From Schistocephalus solidus (taxonomy: Eukaryota > Platyhelminthes > Cestoda > Diphyllobothriidea > Diphyllobothriidae): DNA of 64,000 nt. Below the pieces are notes generated by a model. That model was given only the letters and a program-made list of their open reading frames with translations, ran no database searches and was not told where the DNA came from. Positions 1 through 10,601 of this stretch are shown here, one piece after another. Location of the stretch: NCBI GenBank assembly GCA_017591395.1, contig WEDG01004929.1, positions 124,001 through 188,000 on the forward strand. The letters are read 5' to 3'. The position numbers were made by a program, and so were the translations under genes. Numbering within the stretch: the first letter of the stretch is position 1; every line of letters starts with the position of its first letter.

Positions 1-2
1 AC

Positions 3-1370
3 TGGGGCTTAGGCATCCTTTTACCTGTCCATAAGAAAGGATATGAGACAAGATTCGAGAACTACAGTGGCATATGTCTTATGGACGATGCTACGTAGGT
101 CTTCGCTATTGTTCTTCTCAGGCGATTCCAGGCTGTACTTGACTCTAGGCCAAGGCCTAACCAAGCCAGATCCCGTGCTGGGCGTGGATGTGCGGCCAGA
201 TATTCACACTGAAGTGCATTCTTGATTTCCACCATAGTTACCAACAACCGATGGCCATCTGCTGTGTTTACTTTGCCGTCGCGTTCGATTACGTTCATGA
301 GTCCCTATGGCGGATAACGGTACTAGCTAGTGCACCACCAAATATCATCACCATTATAAAGGCCTATTGCGTATGCACCACTTCGCGATTTCTGGTCCAT
401 GACAATCTTTCACAACCGTTCGGTATTCGGTCTGGCGTCAACCAAAGTTCTATCATGCCGTCCATTCTGTTCAACTACGCTATTGAATTGATTCTTGGGA
501 AGGCCCTATATGAAGAGAAGGGTGTTTTGCTTGCACCCGGAAGCCAACTGTCTGATCTCGACGATGATATAGCCTTACTAGCTTCATGCTTTGATAAGCT
601 GCAGTCCATGATGTCACGGGGTAATAAGGTTGCTAAATCGGTCGGTTTGCCCATAAACGCTGTGAGGATCAAAGCGTTTTCAAGCTGCATCCCTACCCAG
701 GGGAAGGCACGTCTCGAGGTTGGTGGCTGTCAACTTGAAGCAGTAGACAGTTTCAAATACATCGGGGCCGCCGAATGGACAGAGTAATGATGAAACTTTC
801 TCCCGAATCGATGCTGCTCGTCGGGTTTTCTCAAGCTTTAGAAATTGCCTATGGACCCGACATGACATCTCTATTGCCACGAAGATTCACGTGTACCATG
901 CATCCATCCGGGCTGTCCTCTATAGCTGTGAATACTGGGCGTTTTGCTAGGAAGATGAGCAAAAACAGGATATATTTGACCAGCTCTGTTGAGAGCCCTC
1001 CTTCGAGTAAAGTATACCGACCTCGTCTAAAAGTAAGCAGTCTGTACTCGCTGCGACAACATCACAAGGATATCCTAAGCCATCAGAGAATGACGACTGA
1101 GGTGGTTTGGGTGCGTTATTTGTCGCCCACCGCACGAGCTCAGTGTTTCTGCCTTTGATTCGGCCCCGCTACCCAATTGTAGGCGTCGAAGAGGAAGGCC
1201 AGCTCAAAACCTGGCTCGAAAAAGTTCGTCAGGATATGGAATGTATTATTGGACGTTCAGTATTCGGCCTCTGTCGTTGGCACATATACGGGATTGAGCT
1301 GTACAGGTCTGCTTCCGCGGATTGTCACGCGTCGAGAGATACATTCCGTGATCTCATCGAGGCTGCCTAG
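3..1370 (+). mobile_element. Decayed RTE-like non-LTR retrotransposon (reverse transcriptase remnant)
   Basis: Conceptual translation, hopping between frames, follows one reverse transcriptase. A 'VHKKGYETRFENYSGICL' block starts at base 3. The stretch 'RRFQAVLDSRPRPNQARSRAG' lies around 120-180. The open frame 188-787 carries 'VYFAVAFDYVHESLW' (palm motif A), 'FGIRSGVNQSSIMPSILFNYAI' (motif B) and 'SDLDDDIALLASCF' (motif C). At motif C the usual tyrosine-alanine of YADD is missing, so the catalytic site is broken. The C-terminal part is spread over 830-1370 and ends near 'FGLCRWHIYGIELYRSASAD'. The 5' end, including any endonuclease domain, is outside the window. Stops and frame changes are frequent, so this is an inactive copy. 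RTE-clade assignment is from recognition of the protein and was not computed. Confidence 0.85.
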
Positions 1371-2254
1371 ATCAGGCATGATCGCAGCCACAACAAGACA
1401 CGACTCTTAGTCAAATATGCTTACTGATGCAATTACCTCGGCCTGGAATGGACATTAACTATATTCGCTTGCTAATTGGGGTAAAAGCTCCTTTTTGAGC
1501 ATGATTACGTTTACGTGGGATTGCAAGTCCGGCGTTTCCAAGAACTCTAGTCGGCTCGTCGAGAAAAAGCTACACCGTCTGAAGTCATTTTGGCGAACTC
1601 AACGCCCGTCCGTTTGATGTTGACATTGGCGTGACCGATAAAAGCGTGGGTGGTCAGCCTGAGGTTATCCCATCGGTCACTACTAGGACGGTATGTTCTT
1701 TCGCATTCAAACCGACTGTCAAAAGTGCTCTCTGGCTGTTCCTGCAGACTGTCAGGGTGTGAAAAGAGATCGAAGTGGTGACAGAACGCACCAAACACCA
1801 GGTAGCTCGTTGACCCAACTTTCTGCGCCGCATGGAGGTCTCGTTAACTATCAGGTTTTAGAATTAAGATTCAAATAAATCCTACTGGAAGAAGGCTTTA
1901 GTCGTGTCAAAGATGTCAGGAGATGCTCTAATGAGGTCTGTGAAATTTCAAAATGTCGGGAGAGGGGAAGAAAGTTTCACGTATTTGCAATCTAAATCTT
2001 AGCATGTACTTGAGAACGTCTGACTGATTAGACTCACACACTAGGGTGACTATCATTTAACCAGGGACGCCACCGTAGAGTGGATAAAACAACGTTATTA
2101 GTCGATAAGGAACATCCGTCGGTTTTTCCCGTCTGTGGATTTTTCATGTAAGACATCCACCGATATTGGAGGATTACGTCTGTCACTACGACTTAAAAGT
2201 GAGCAATAACTGCTGGTCCTTCAGACAGATAACTAGCACCGTAGGCAGCTTGCC
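1371..2254. other. Interval with no recognisable gene
   Basis: Short open frames lie on both strands (for example 1547-1798 minus), but none shows a family motif or a convincing exon structure. I see no repeat that I can place. Confidence 0.5.
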
Positions 2255-2408
2255 ATTCCCGGCAAAGACAAGTAAGACTGTTATGGCCATTTCTGGCCTA
2301 TTAGCCGTCATCAGCTAGCCGCACCCAGATCTAGGAGTTACGCCACCCAAGGGTCAGACCCGCAACTGTTGGTTAGAAGTACTATGCCCTTACTATTGAG
2401 TCACATGC
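2255..2408 (-). repeat. tRNA-derived SINE-like element, copy 1
   Basis: On the minus strand the segment begins tRNA-like: 'GTGACTCAATAGTAAGGGC' resembles a degenerate box A, 'CTTCTAACCAACAG' an anticodon-arm region, and 'GCGGGTCTGACCC' a degenerate box B. It is followed by a body whose plus-strand form is 'GGCCATTTCTGGCCTATTAG' and then 'CCGTCATCAG'. The same head and body occur at 52398-52523, which supports a dispersed SINE family over a chance tRNA relic. The boundaries are approximate. Confidence 0.6.
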
Positions 2409-3289
2409 TCATTGTCCTTTCGGTTGCAATCGGGTATATTTTATGCGTTTTCTCCCTCTGTCCCAGATGAAACTCTTTTTTATTCGAGCATCCGGTAAAT
2501 GGCTCTCGGCACATCTAACTTCAGGAAGGGATGGTGGAGCCATAGCACGTGTTTTGATCTTAAGCTCAATTGTCTAACATAATGGCACCGAAACCTCCAT
2601 TTTCCTGTCCTATTTACGGCACCTGATTCGATTCGCTCCAAGAGTTTGTCAGATGTTATATAGACGGGGGTGGGGGGGGAAATCGCCCTGGAAAAACATG
2701 ACAAGGTCTACGCAGATCATCCTAATAGACAGGTACTGAATGATTCTGTTTTAACCTCCCACTCATTGATGGATGAATAATTCATCGGTCATTAGTCATG
2801 CAAATGTTGGGTCATTTCGCGGTCAGGCTGATCAACGGAGACTTCCGAATGTGAGCACTCCTCTGACTATAACTGAACAAATCTAGCCTTAAAACCCAAC
2901 AGACGCTTGTAGTGTAATCGGTCACTTCGAAATAAAAGTATTCAGATAGATCCCAATAATGTCTCCATCTTACAATAAACGAATGAACTTTAAATTGTAT
3001 AGCACTGTTAAGCTGGTGAAGTAGGCCGAAGCAATATTTCGGTTTTGCTCTAACTGTGCCCATTTCTCATTTTCTAAGGGACTTCTTTATTTTGTGTTCC
3101 AGGCAACAGTAAGGCAAACCTGATTCACTGCCAGCCCTCGTCCGAATCCGGCGCACTTTGAAGTTCTTCGCGAGTGCTGTTATGGAGAGCTGGACAGAGT
3201 TCTCTTTGCCGCGATTGCACGCGGATCCGCTCGTTCTCACTGTTAAGCAAACATGTATCTCCGCCTTCTTTCAATCTAACTGTACATAG
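2409..3289. other. Interval upstream of the METTL23-like exons; nothing firm
   Basis: Upstream exons of the methyltransferase gene are expected here or further upstream, because its first recognised exon begins in phase 1. I could not identify one. Open frames at 2812-3063 (minus) and 3125-3346 (minus) show no family motif. Confidence 0.4.
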
Positions 3290-4474
3290 GGCGTGCGGAA
3301 TATGCATCCTACACCTGGAGGTCTGCCGAATGTCTAGCCCAGGCAATCGCTGTGGGCGATGTTCCGGTCACTGGAAAGCGCATTTTAGAGGTAATTTCTG
3401 CCTCTATCAGCATACATCATTATATGTTGGTGGTTTTAAATAAAGTCTTTGACGTGTGTCTTTACACCGCTTTAGCCTAATTCGATCACTGATTGACTGA
3501 CAGGTTAGAACAGTCGTCCGTTGCGTGGGAGAGGAAAGAGGGAGTGAAACTAAAACTGTGAATTCGTTTTCATGACACTTCAGTGGACATTCGTCAATAT
3601 AACAGATCTTATGTACTTAAATATATCACGACGCCTTTAAGAGTCGTTGTTTGGAAGTCTGCCAACTAATGAGGTAACCCAGTTCTTCTCAGAACACGCA
3701 GTCAGTCTGCAATGGCTCTCTATGGCACTCTCACGTATGTGAGATCCGAGCCGCCCTTACTGAAGCCGGGAAAATCCGAGTGAGGACTAGTTCGTGTGTC
3801 TTACTTTAAGCTCTGCATTAAAGAGGAGAGAGTGCGGTAGATGCCCTTGCAAGTCTGCTGCACTCTCAGCCGATTCACGCGCAAGTCACCCCATCTGCGC
3901 CCAATTTGTGCAACTCGCAGTGGAGTTCGTCGCCTGCACGATCGAACTCTCGTCGTGGTTGAGGGCCCATCGGGCTATTTAATAATGTATCGGCAAATGA
4001 CAATTGACATAAACTTTGTATTGATAATATTTAAGTAGTCTTCTAATTGTAGCTAAATTGGCTATCAAGCTGATGTATCGCTTGCCTGCGGGTACTCTTC
4101 TTTTCTAGCTAGGTGCTGGCACCGGACTGTCTGGCCTTGCCGCCATCAAGTGTGGAGGTGCCTGGACTACCTTCTCGGACTTACACGATGAATTAATTGT
4201 GAAAAGCTTGAATGATAGCTGTCGCAAAAATGACGTCAGCACGTTTAGCTTCATAGCCTCCGATTGGAACAACGTGCCATGTGAACTCTTGACCGTTGAC
4301 TTTGACCTCATCCTTGCGGCCGACTGTATGTTTGATAAAAAAGGTACTTTATTCCTAATGTCATCCTCACACGCATTGCCTAACCTACTTCAGCGGTATG
4401 TGAAGTAGTTGTACATTTTGTGAGGGCCTTATCTCCTTGGGTAGAGCTCTTTTCTATTTGCTTTTATAACTATC
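3290..4474 (+). CDS. METTL23: METTL23-like class I SAM-dependent methyltransferase (three internal exons)
   Basis: Three exons join in phase. Exon a (3290-3390, acceptor 'acatag', donor 'GAG|gtaatt') encodes 'YASYTWRSAECLAQAI' followed by 'GKRILE'. Exon b (4109-4343, acceptor 'ttctag', donor 'AAG|gtactt') continues with 'LGAGTGLSGLAAIKCGG', the SAM-binding motif I. Later it gives 'FSDL' and 'DFDLILAADCMFD', the post-strand-4 motif of family-16 methyltransferases. Exon c (4394-4474), after a 50-nt intron, gives 'VELFSICFYNY', matching the next core strand. METTL23 relatives methylate protein substrates, often in the nucleus; the substrate here cannot be told. The order Y-x-W-x-SA, then ILELGAGTGL, then DLILAAD favours METTL23 over METTL21. 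The start and final exon are unresolved. A possible last exon follows the 'gtcag' at 4520, but its phase does not join cleanly to exon c. The intron 3391-4108 carries a decayed dispersed-repeat piece. Confidence 0.72.
3720..3975 (-). repeat. Decayed copy of dispersed repeat A within a METTL23-like intron
   Basis: The segment contains 'CACGCGCAAGTCACC' near 3877 and 'GATCCGAGCCG' near 3743. Both are diagnostic of the repeat A copies at 14740-15045 and 51700-52055, in the same orientation. The intervening sequence is rearranged, so this is an old or partial copy. Confidence 0.45.
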
Positions 4475-4835
4475 GTATACTTTAATATATTTTAAGTCTG
4501 ATATTTCATACTGTTGTCAGAAATTTTCGAGTGTCTGAGGAACTAAAACTTCTGGAATCGCATTTGTGTGGTATTCTGTCCACTCTCAATTCATATCTAA
4601 GGTCTTTTAATGTTCAGAGAACAAGTTCACAATTATAAGTTTAGTTCCCTAGCGTAAAGAGAACGTTCATCAATCGTGCTTGACTTGTTGTGCCTTGAGC
4701 TCGATCTGGATTTCTTGCAGACAGTCGCACCAAGACCAGTAATATCGGTGCTGGCGTTTGCAGGCTTGCTTATTTTTCCCCCTTCTCTTTGTCGGTTTAT
4801 GACGTTCCGTTTATCATAGTTTCGCTAAATTTTGA

Positions 4836-4841
4836 AATAAA
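4836..4841 (+). other. AATAAA polyadenylation signal, candidate 3' end of the METTL23-like gene
   Basis: A canonical AATAAA hexamer lies on the plus strand about 360 nt after the last recognised methyltransferase exon. It is the first good signal downstream. Use is inferred. Confidence 0.4.
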
Positions 4842-4863
4842 ACTCAAAGAGCAAATGCCTTAT

Positions 4864-5106
4864 CTACATCCTTCTTTTCCTGTCCAGTATTTCGTCCCTT
4901 CGCTGAGACAGTCTCCTTTCTTCTGCACAAAAATCCCGGTGCCTTCGCCTTTGTAGCCTATGAAAACCGGGGGTATGATCGGGTTTTCCTCCTAATTCAT
5001 CTTCTAGGTCAAAAAGCGACCTCTTTTGCCTATTTTCAAGCGTCGGACTGACTATGGAACTAGTGCAATCCACCTGTTTCGACTTCGACTCACTGTTTCT
5101 TTTCAA
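4864..5106 (-). CDS. Uncharacterised charged open frame, possible terminal exon
   Basis: A minus-strand open frame encodes 80 residues ending 'RRLSQRRDEILDRKRRM'. It is rich in arginine, glutamate and aspartate, with segments such as 'SLFDLEDELGGKPDH' and 'RLQRRRHRDFCAEERRL'. The composition looks like a helical, nucleic-acid-associated tail more than random translation. I recognise no family. The frame stays open a little upstream of the first methionine, so it could be the last exon of a minus-strand gene. No minus-strand AATAAA is evident just downstream, which weakens the case. It lies tail-to-tail with the METTL23-like gene. Confidence 0.3.
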   Translation of the reverse strand: MKRNSESKSKQVDCTSSIVSPTLENRQKRSLFDLEDELGGKPDHTPGFHRLQRRRHRDFCAEERRLSQRRDEILDRKRRM

Positions 5107-7333
5107 ACTGGCCTTAAAATGCCCTGTTAATTAACCCTACTGATGCTATTTCTACTCTCGAGCGCGGCTTTTCTATATTATTTGTTTTCCAGCTCATTTT
5201 TTTGGCAAAATCCCTGTTTATTTTTGATTTCTTACCTACGGAATGGTTTTTCGTGTAGGCGGTAGAAATGTATTTTTTAATTCAATGGAATTTTTTGGAT
5301 CGGGATTTAGCGGGTTCCTGTCTGTCAATTTAGAGGTTGTCCGTTCGAGGCAACAAAGGAGCAGCAGGTCACTGCTGTGATAGTTGATGCGTTTTTCAAC
5401 TGAGGAGATTAAAGTGAATTGCTAGCCACCGAAAACGCCACACCGATGGAGATCCAGCTGTGTAACCGACCTTTCTGGGGTCTTCCCAACGAGCTATTGT
5501 GACATGGTGGTTGTTACCGTTATGGGATGCAGAGGTCGACTTGCAGGTGGCAACTAAAACAACGGAGACTCAATCGATAGAACCGCAACTTTGTTCGCTT
5601 GATGTATCGAATTTTTAACCTAGCAGAAGGCAGACCCGGTCTGACCCCCGATCATGTTTATTCGTAATTGGAACTGGGATTGATTATTGTAGTCCTCCAA
5701 GGACAAACCCTGCTTAGAGCCTACAGGCCGTTTCAACTACCGAAACACATCAGATTTCACCTACACTACCCTAACTCGCATGGGGATGGGGTGCGACCGT
5801 AAAGGTCACAGGTTTTGGCTGTGGGTGGACATTCTCTCTCTCTCTATCTATCTCGCTATGAAGACCCCCCCTGTGTGCATTTTGTGCAGTCTGGCGGCAT
5901 ATTAATAAACATCGAGAAATGGAGGACAACAAATACTAAAATCGCTATTGCGGGTGCAGTCGCCGTTGACAGTCCTAAATTAGAGTTTCGATGCAGAATG
6001 GGACCGCCCAGATCGCTGAACGCTTCATTCAAGTGACTGAGTTCTGGTTGGCAGGTCACTCCTTGATCCAACTAGTAGGAGTTTAAATTAGAATAAAGAC
6101 TTTGAGTCTTCTCGGCCTTTGGTTCGGCTCTGACGAGCTGACGGCAGCAACTAGGGTAGAAAATGTCTTCCTGAACCCTACACTGTCAGTGGATGGATGT
6201 GGTCGGTTTTGTTCGCATTTTGTAATCTGATGTGGTTGCTGTCGACATGGCGGGCGCCAACGCTTATGGCATAGCAGTTCTGCCTTCATGAGCTCTGTGT
6301 AATGTAACTAGGCCGCGGCCACTTCGTGTCACAAACTGTGCACAGTATTGCAAACAGAACTTTAAGATTTATGCAAACGAAAATGCTAATCTCAGGATGC
6401 CGTTGGTAAGAAGTAAATGCGATCGCTGGAACAAGAACTTTATCTGTGTGACGTTTCGAACTCATGCTCATCAGATGCAGTCGCTATGCTGCCGCATACC
6501 TACGACAATAAGCGGCGTCCCCCTCCCCTCATCGAGGATGGTTTCTGTTTGGTGCACTAATGACTGGATCGCCGGCATTCGAGTCATTAATCGCTGAAAA
6601 TTCATTACTGTGTTAGCTGATTATATGTTAGAGAGTAAATTCGAAACGTCAGGCCAATAACGAGCGCGTCCACTTTGTCCCAGTAACTTAACGGTTTATT
6701 CTCGGAGGTCCGTTTACCCGTAGTATGGAAGGAACTGATACCGTGGATTTCATTTCTGTTGATTTTCACCATTACGAAGTGTTATTGACCTGTCGTTTGG
6801 TCTATAATACCTGCTCTACAAAGAAAAGAAATGCGCATGCATTCGAGGCGGTTAGAAGAACAGTCTAACGAGTGACATAAACGTGTGGCTTTAGGTTTAA
6901 TAGTGAACAGGAACAATGAATAGTGGCCCCTGGAAATCGATCAATGAGAATGCAGTGATCGAGAACTAGGAATAAAGAATAATGGACATCTATGAATGAC
7001 TAAGCGGACACAAAGAGAATAGTTCGGGTAAATTCTAATTACTAAAACCTAGTAACAAATAAAACAAGATTGTAACATTTACGTGCTGCATGACAGGGTA
7101 AGAGGTCCACTTTTCCCAACATGTCTCCGGCCTAGGCTTTTAAAACGCCTTATAAGCACACCACTGTTTATTTGAGAAATTTCTCGGGACACAGGCCTGC
7201 TTCTAGTGCGTCTGCAGAGTACATCCGCCGGCTCTGGTGACTAAGCAACGGACGCCTCTGGCGCAAGGGATATGGCCTCTGTTCCCATCTTCTTGCAATA
7301 ATCCTTCTGCAAAAGTTACCGTCTGCCCTTAAA
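5107..7333. other. Interval with no recognisable gene
   Basis: Unique-looking sequence with scattered short open frames. A short (CT)n tract lies near 5832-5845. I found no exon with a recognisable domain and no full-length repeat. Confidence 0.45.
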
Positions 7334-7642
7334 TCAAGCTATATATCTAGACGTCTGAACTTTTCTCTTGTTTCTGTTTGCAGAAAAAGTGAGTAAACTG
7401 CTTTGCACTGGTAGGGGATAAGCCCGATCGAGTTTCTCATTGGCAGTTGTAAAAATCTTATCAACCTGCCATACAAATGCAATCCACCGATAACTGACTC
7501 GAGCGGTGACCACATGCAAACTGTGGTCTGAGAGCGATCCCATAACTACACCATTGGTCTGGTGAAGAAACTGACCACTAGAAACCACTTGACTTCCAAC
7601 CACAATGTGTTTTTTGGTCTGACTGACAATCCAACCAAGCAC
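7334..7642 (-). mobile_element. Possible Penelope-like reverse transcriptase fragment
   Basis: The minus-strand frame contains 'QFLHQTNGVVMGSLSDHS', which resembles the 'DGVAMGSPLSP' motif of Penelope-like (and some other) reverse transcriptases. It is followed at roughly the expected spacing by 'SYRWIAFVWQVDKIF', a weak match to the 'RYVDDIF' catalytic motif with the aspartate pair damaged. The segment is short, with no supporting flanks. It could also be an unrelated exon. Low confidence. Confidence 0.3.
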
Positions 7643-9149
7643 ATCTACGCAGCCTTGCAGGTTTGATGACGAGTTGACAGATATTTTTTTGGGAATACGG
7701 TAGGTCGACCGTCACGGACAACGAGTTCAACCACCGTCAAATAAATTTTGCCCATCGTGCATTCGGTCATAGAGAAGCAGACTTTCGTTGCAGCTACGTC
7801 ATTTTGTCTCTCCTCACACCACCCACAGTATTCCTATGTCAACGAAGTCAAGACTTCTGAATGTTAACATATTCACAGTGACCGACAGAGCTAAACAGCG
7901 CGTTTATACGAGCTACACACGATACAATCGGCGTGCCAGATTTACCAGGCTAAAAATAGCGGGAGCTTGTATCTTGCAGCTCAACCCCCCATTTGTGAAT
8001 AAGATCGCGTTAAGTTGTCAGTTTTTTCCTTTCCAAACCATGCCCGATAGCGCGGCATGGTAGTTGCAAATGCGTCATCGCCATCACTTTCTCATAAACT
8101 GGATGACTCTCCGAGCCTTTCACCCAACTGTTGATGAGACTGGGTGTAGTGGTTGATGTGGCTTGAAAGTCCCCGACTACGTTATGTCACATGCATGTAC
8201 GGCGGCCGTTACCTTCACGCATAACCTCGGCCCTAGTTCCACAAAAGCGTGTCAGTGTGACCTTAGTTTTCCTATACGACAGTTCGACCGTCGAAAACAA
8301 CGCCGCCTACCTTGTGCCCCAGGGAGGAGGCACAAGACTGGGGTCTTGCACGTGAGAAAGTTTGCAGTGAAACTGTCTTACGCAACATCGACCCCACTCA
8401 CTCCTCCCTCAACCATCTCGTTTTTATGACAACGTGAAAGTGACCGGAAGTGTAGACGGGCGCAGTGAGTGCTACTAGTAAGCAGACAGATTATCGGGTC
8501 ACAATGAAGGCGAACTAGATCTCACGTGGAGCAGAATTCCACAAAGGTCATACTGACAAGGAACCATAGCAGTTTAACCCTCAGTATTCACAAGGAACGT
8601 GTTTTCTCGTCAGTTGACCAACCTTCGAGCTACGACTCTTAGCCCGACAGAGTTATTATCATTAGGAATAAGCTGGAGCGTCTTTGCAATGAAGTTCCAA
8701 ATGTTAGCCTCACTCTCACTCACCTCTTCCATTTACCAGTAGATTATTCGTGCCTGTCCACCATATGAATATGAAATTGGGCAGAACAACTGACGCGGAG
8801 TGAAAACCGACGTGCAAGACGTGTCGCATGCATGAATGGCAATAACTATGGACTCGCCCGGACCCAGTGTAGCTGGTAGCCAATCTGACCTCCCTTCTTA
8901 TCCAAAGTATCTCCCTGTGGTGGCCCCAGGACGAAGGTCACAGTGTCCAACTCACCCGATATTTATGTATGCTGTGTTGAAAAAAGCCCTTTCAAACTCA
9001 ATTTTATCGAGATGCAGAAGATAAAGGTGAAGGTGAAAGATAGGAATTTGCATGTCATAGAACAATCTGTGGATAGAAAAGCCTATCAAATCCAGGACAC
9101 TTTCAACAAAGGAGGACCCCCCCTGTCCGTGCATCCTCCGCATGGAGTT
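7643..9149. other. Interval downstream of family copy 1; nothing firm
   Basis: No family motif or splice-framed exon was found. A short hairpin (arms CAAGAC/GTCTTG) lies near 8331-8346. This interval would contain the 3' UTR of the minus-strand gene ending at 9150. Confidence 0.4.
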
Positions 9150-10601
9150 CTAATCCGCAGGCGGTGTACGAGAAAAATTCAGAATACTGGGCAGTCTGGC
9201 AGGAACCTGACTCTTTCTCACAAGCTCCTGTTGTAGACTCATTTCGCTGTCATAGCTGAAGGAATCCTCCGCGCCCTCGTCCTCCAAGGAGATAGCTGTC
9301 ATGGGGTCCTTCAAGAGATTCGGCTGCACGACGATGGACAGACGTTTGGGAGTTGCAGTGGTCGCACCTGAAGTGGCCGATATCGCCCCGCCAGTAACTG
9401 TGATCTTATCGGTCCCCGTTCCGTCCACCTTCAGACCGCCGGCCCTGGCGTTGTACAGCTCCAGCGCTGTGATAGCGTCGGCCTCAAAAATAGGCAGTCT
9501 AACTGGCGCATTAACCCTACAGAACTCCATGATGTCCAAAATCAGGTCCTTGTTCTTCTGATTGTTGTCTTCGTAGACTCGCAGAATTTCAGTGTAAAGC
9601 AGAGCTGGTAGGTCATCCCATTCCTGGGCCACCTTGGCGCGCCGCAGTTCCTCCGCGGCGGCGGCTCCCTTGTCACCCTCAGGTACCTCACGGCGATCAA
9701 TAATCTTCGCCTCCTCCATCAACTCCGGCAGACTAAGAGCAATGACGTAGAGGATCTGAAAGAGCAGGGTGCGTGTCATCTCCTTGCGACGGAAGATACG
9801 GCACTCAAAGAAATGGTAGAGTTTGGGCAGTGGTACGCTGTACAAGATATCCGCGATTGTGTAATAGACTACACCAATCAGCCGATGATGCACTTCAGTG
9901 AAGTCATAGGTCTGTCGAGGGAAGTGGAAGGGCATGGGTTTGGCCCGAATGAGTTCCAGGTCATTGTGTCGTTCGCGAGCCTCACGGTAGGCGTCGACGT
10001 GGTTTTCTCTCGGTACCATAGCAATAGCCATAGTCCGGATGAGTCCGGCAATCAAAGAATCAATTCCGCCCTGCATATCGAGGCGACATTTGCGTGCTAG
10101 AAAGGCCGCCGTGAAACAGGCCTCTTCGGCCAGCTCCTCGTGCTCCAGGTTTAGACAGTAGACAAGGGCACTGATCAGATCCTGGGAGTGTTTTTGCATC
10201 CAATCGCACAGAATGGGCAGCTTTTCAGGTGTGTTTGCAATCTCACGAATGGTTCGCATGCCACGGGCCTTCACTGTGACAGTGGCCACCGTGCGCTTCT
10301 TGCCACTTTCTTCACCTGAGAAGTCCGTCAGCATCTGGAGGATAGTCTCTATCTGGCTGAGGATGTGTTCCTTCTTGCTGCTGACGTAGGTTCCTACGGC
10401 TGCCAGGCGACTAAGGAAGACAGTTCTCGGTAGGCCCGTGACACTGGGTAGGTTGTCCAACACGCAATTGGTCACGCCCTCGCAAATTTGGCTGACGTAG
10501 CGCTTGAAGACGTGCTTGGCGTGTAGCGAATGTCGTCTGCTCGCATCGCGAAGTAGTTGGCTGGTAACACTGCTTTCGCTAAGAAAACTCCTTTTTACCA
10601 T
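9150..10601 (-). CDS. Uncharacterised protein, member 1 of a local three-gene family
   Basis: An uninterrupted 483-residue frame starts with ATG at 10601. I do not recognise the family. It shares long collinear blocks with the products at 24616-26016 and 30703-32263. These are 'LDNLPSVTGLPRTVFLSRLA' (49-67), 'EEACFTAAFLARK' (159-171), 'MVPRENHVDAYREA' (195-208), 'FHFPRQTYDFTEVHHRLIG' (225-243), 'YYTIAD' (246-251) and 'FFECRIFRRKEMTRTLLF' (264-281). The middle looks all-helical, perhaps ARM/HEAT-like, with no signal peptide or clear membrane segment. Residues 395-420 are Gly/Thr/Ala-rich linker, 440-454 are acidic, and the protein ends with 'VPARLPSILNFSR' (466-478). There is no intron in the frame. 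Conservation among diverged copies implies selection on protein. Function is unknown. Confidence 0.85.
   Translation of the reverse strand: MVKRSFLSESSVTSQLLRDASRRHSLHAKHVFKRYVSQICEGVTNCVLDNLPSVTGLPRTVFLSRLAAVGTYVSSKKEHILSQIETILQMLTDFSGEESGKKRTVATVTVKARGMRTIREIANTPEKLPILCDWMQKHSQDLISALVYCLNLEHEELAEEACFTAAFLARKCRLDMQGGIDSLIAGLIRTMAIAMVPRENHVDAYREARERHNDLELIRAKPMPFHFPRQTYDFTEVHHRLIGVVYYTIADILYSVPLPKLYHFFECRIFRRKEMTRTLLFQILYVIALSLPELMEEAKIIDRREVPEGDKGAAAAEELRRAKVAQEWDDLPALLYTEILRVYEDNNQKNKDLILDIMEFCRVNAPVRLPIFEADAITALELYNARAGGLKVDGTGTDKITVTGGAISATSGATTATPKRLSIVVQPNLLKDPMTAISLEDEGAEDSFSYDSEMSLQQELVRKSQVPARLPSILNFSRTPPAD

Noticed and set aside
9813..10100. Plus-strand frames within family member 1 (and similar antisense frames in members 2 and 3)
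   Set aside because: They are antisense shadows of a conserved coding frame.
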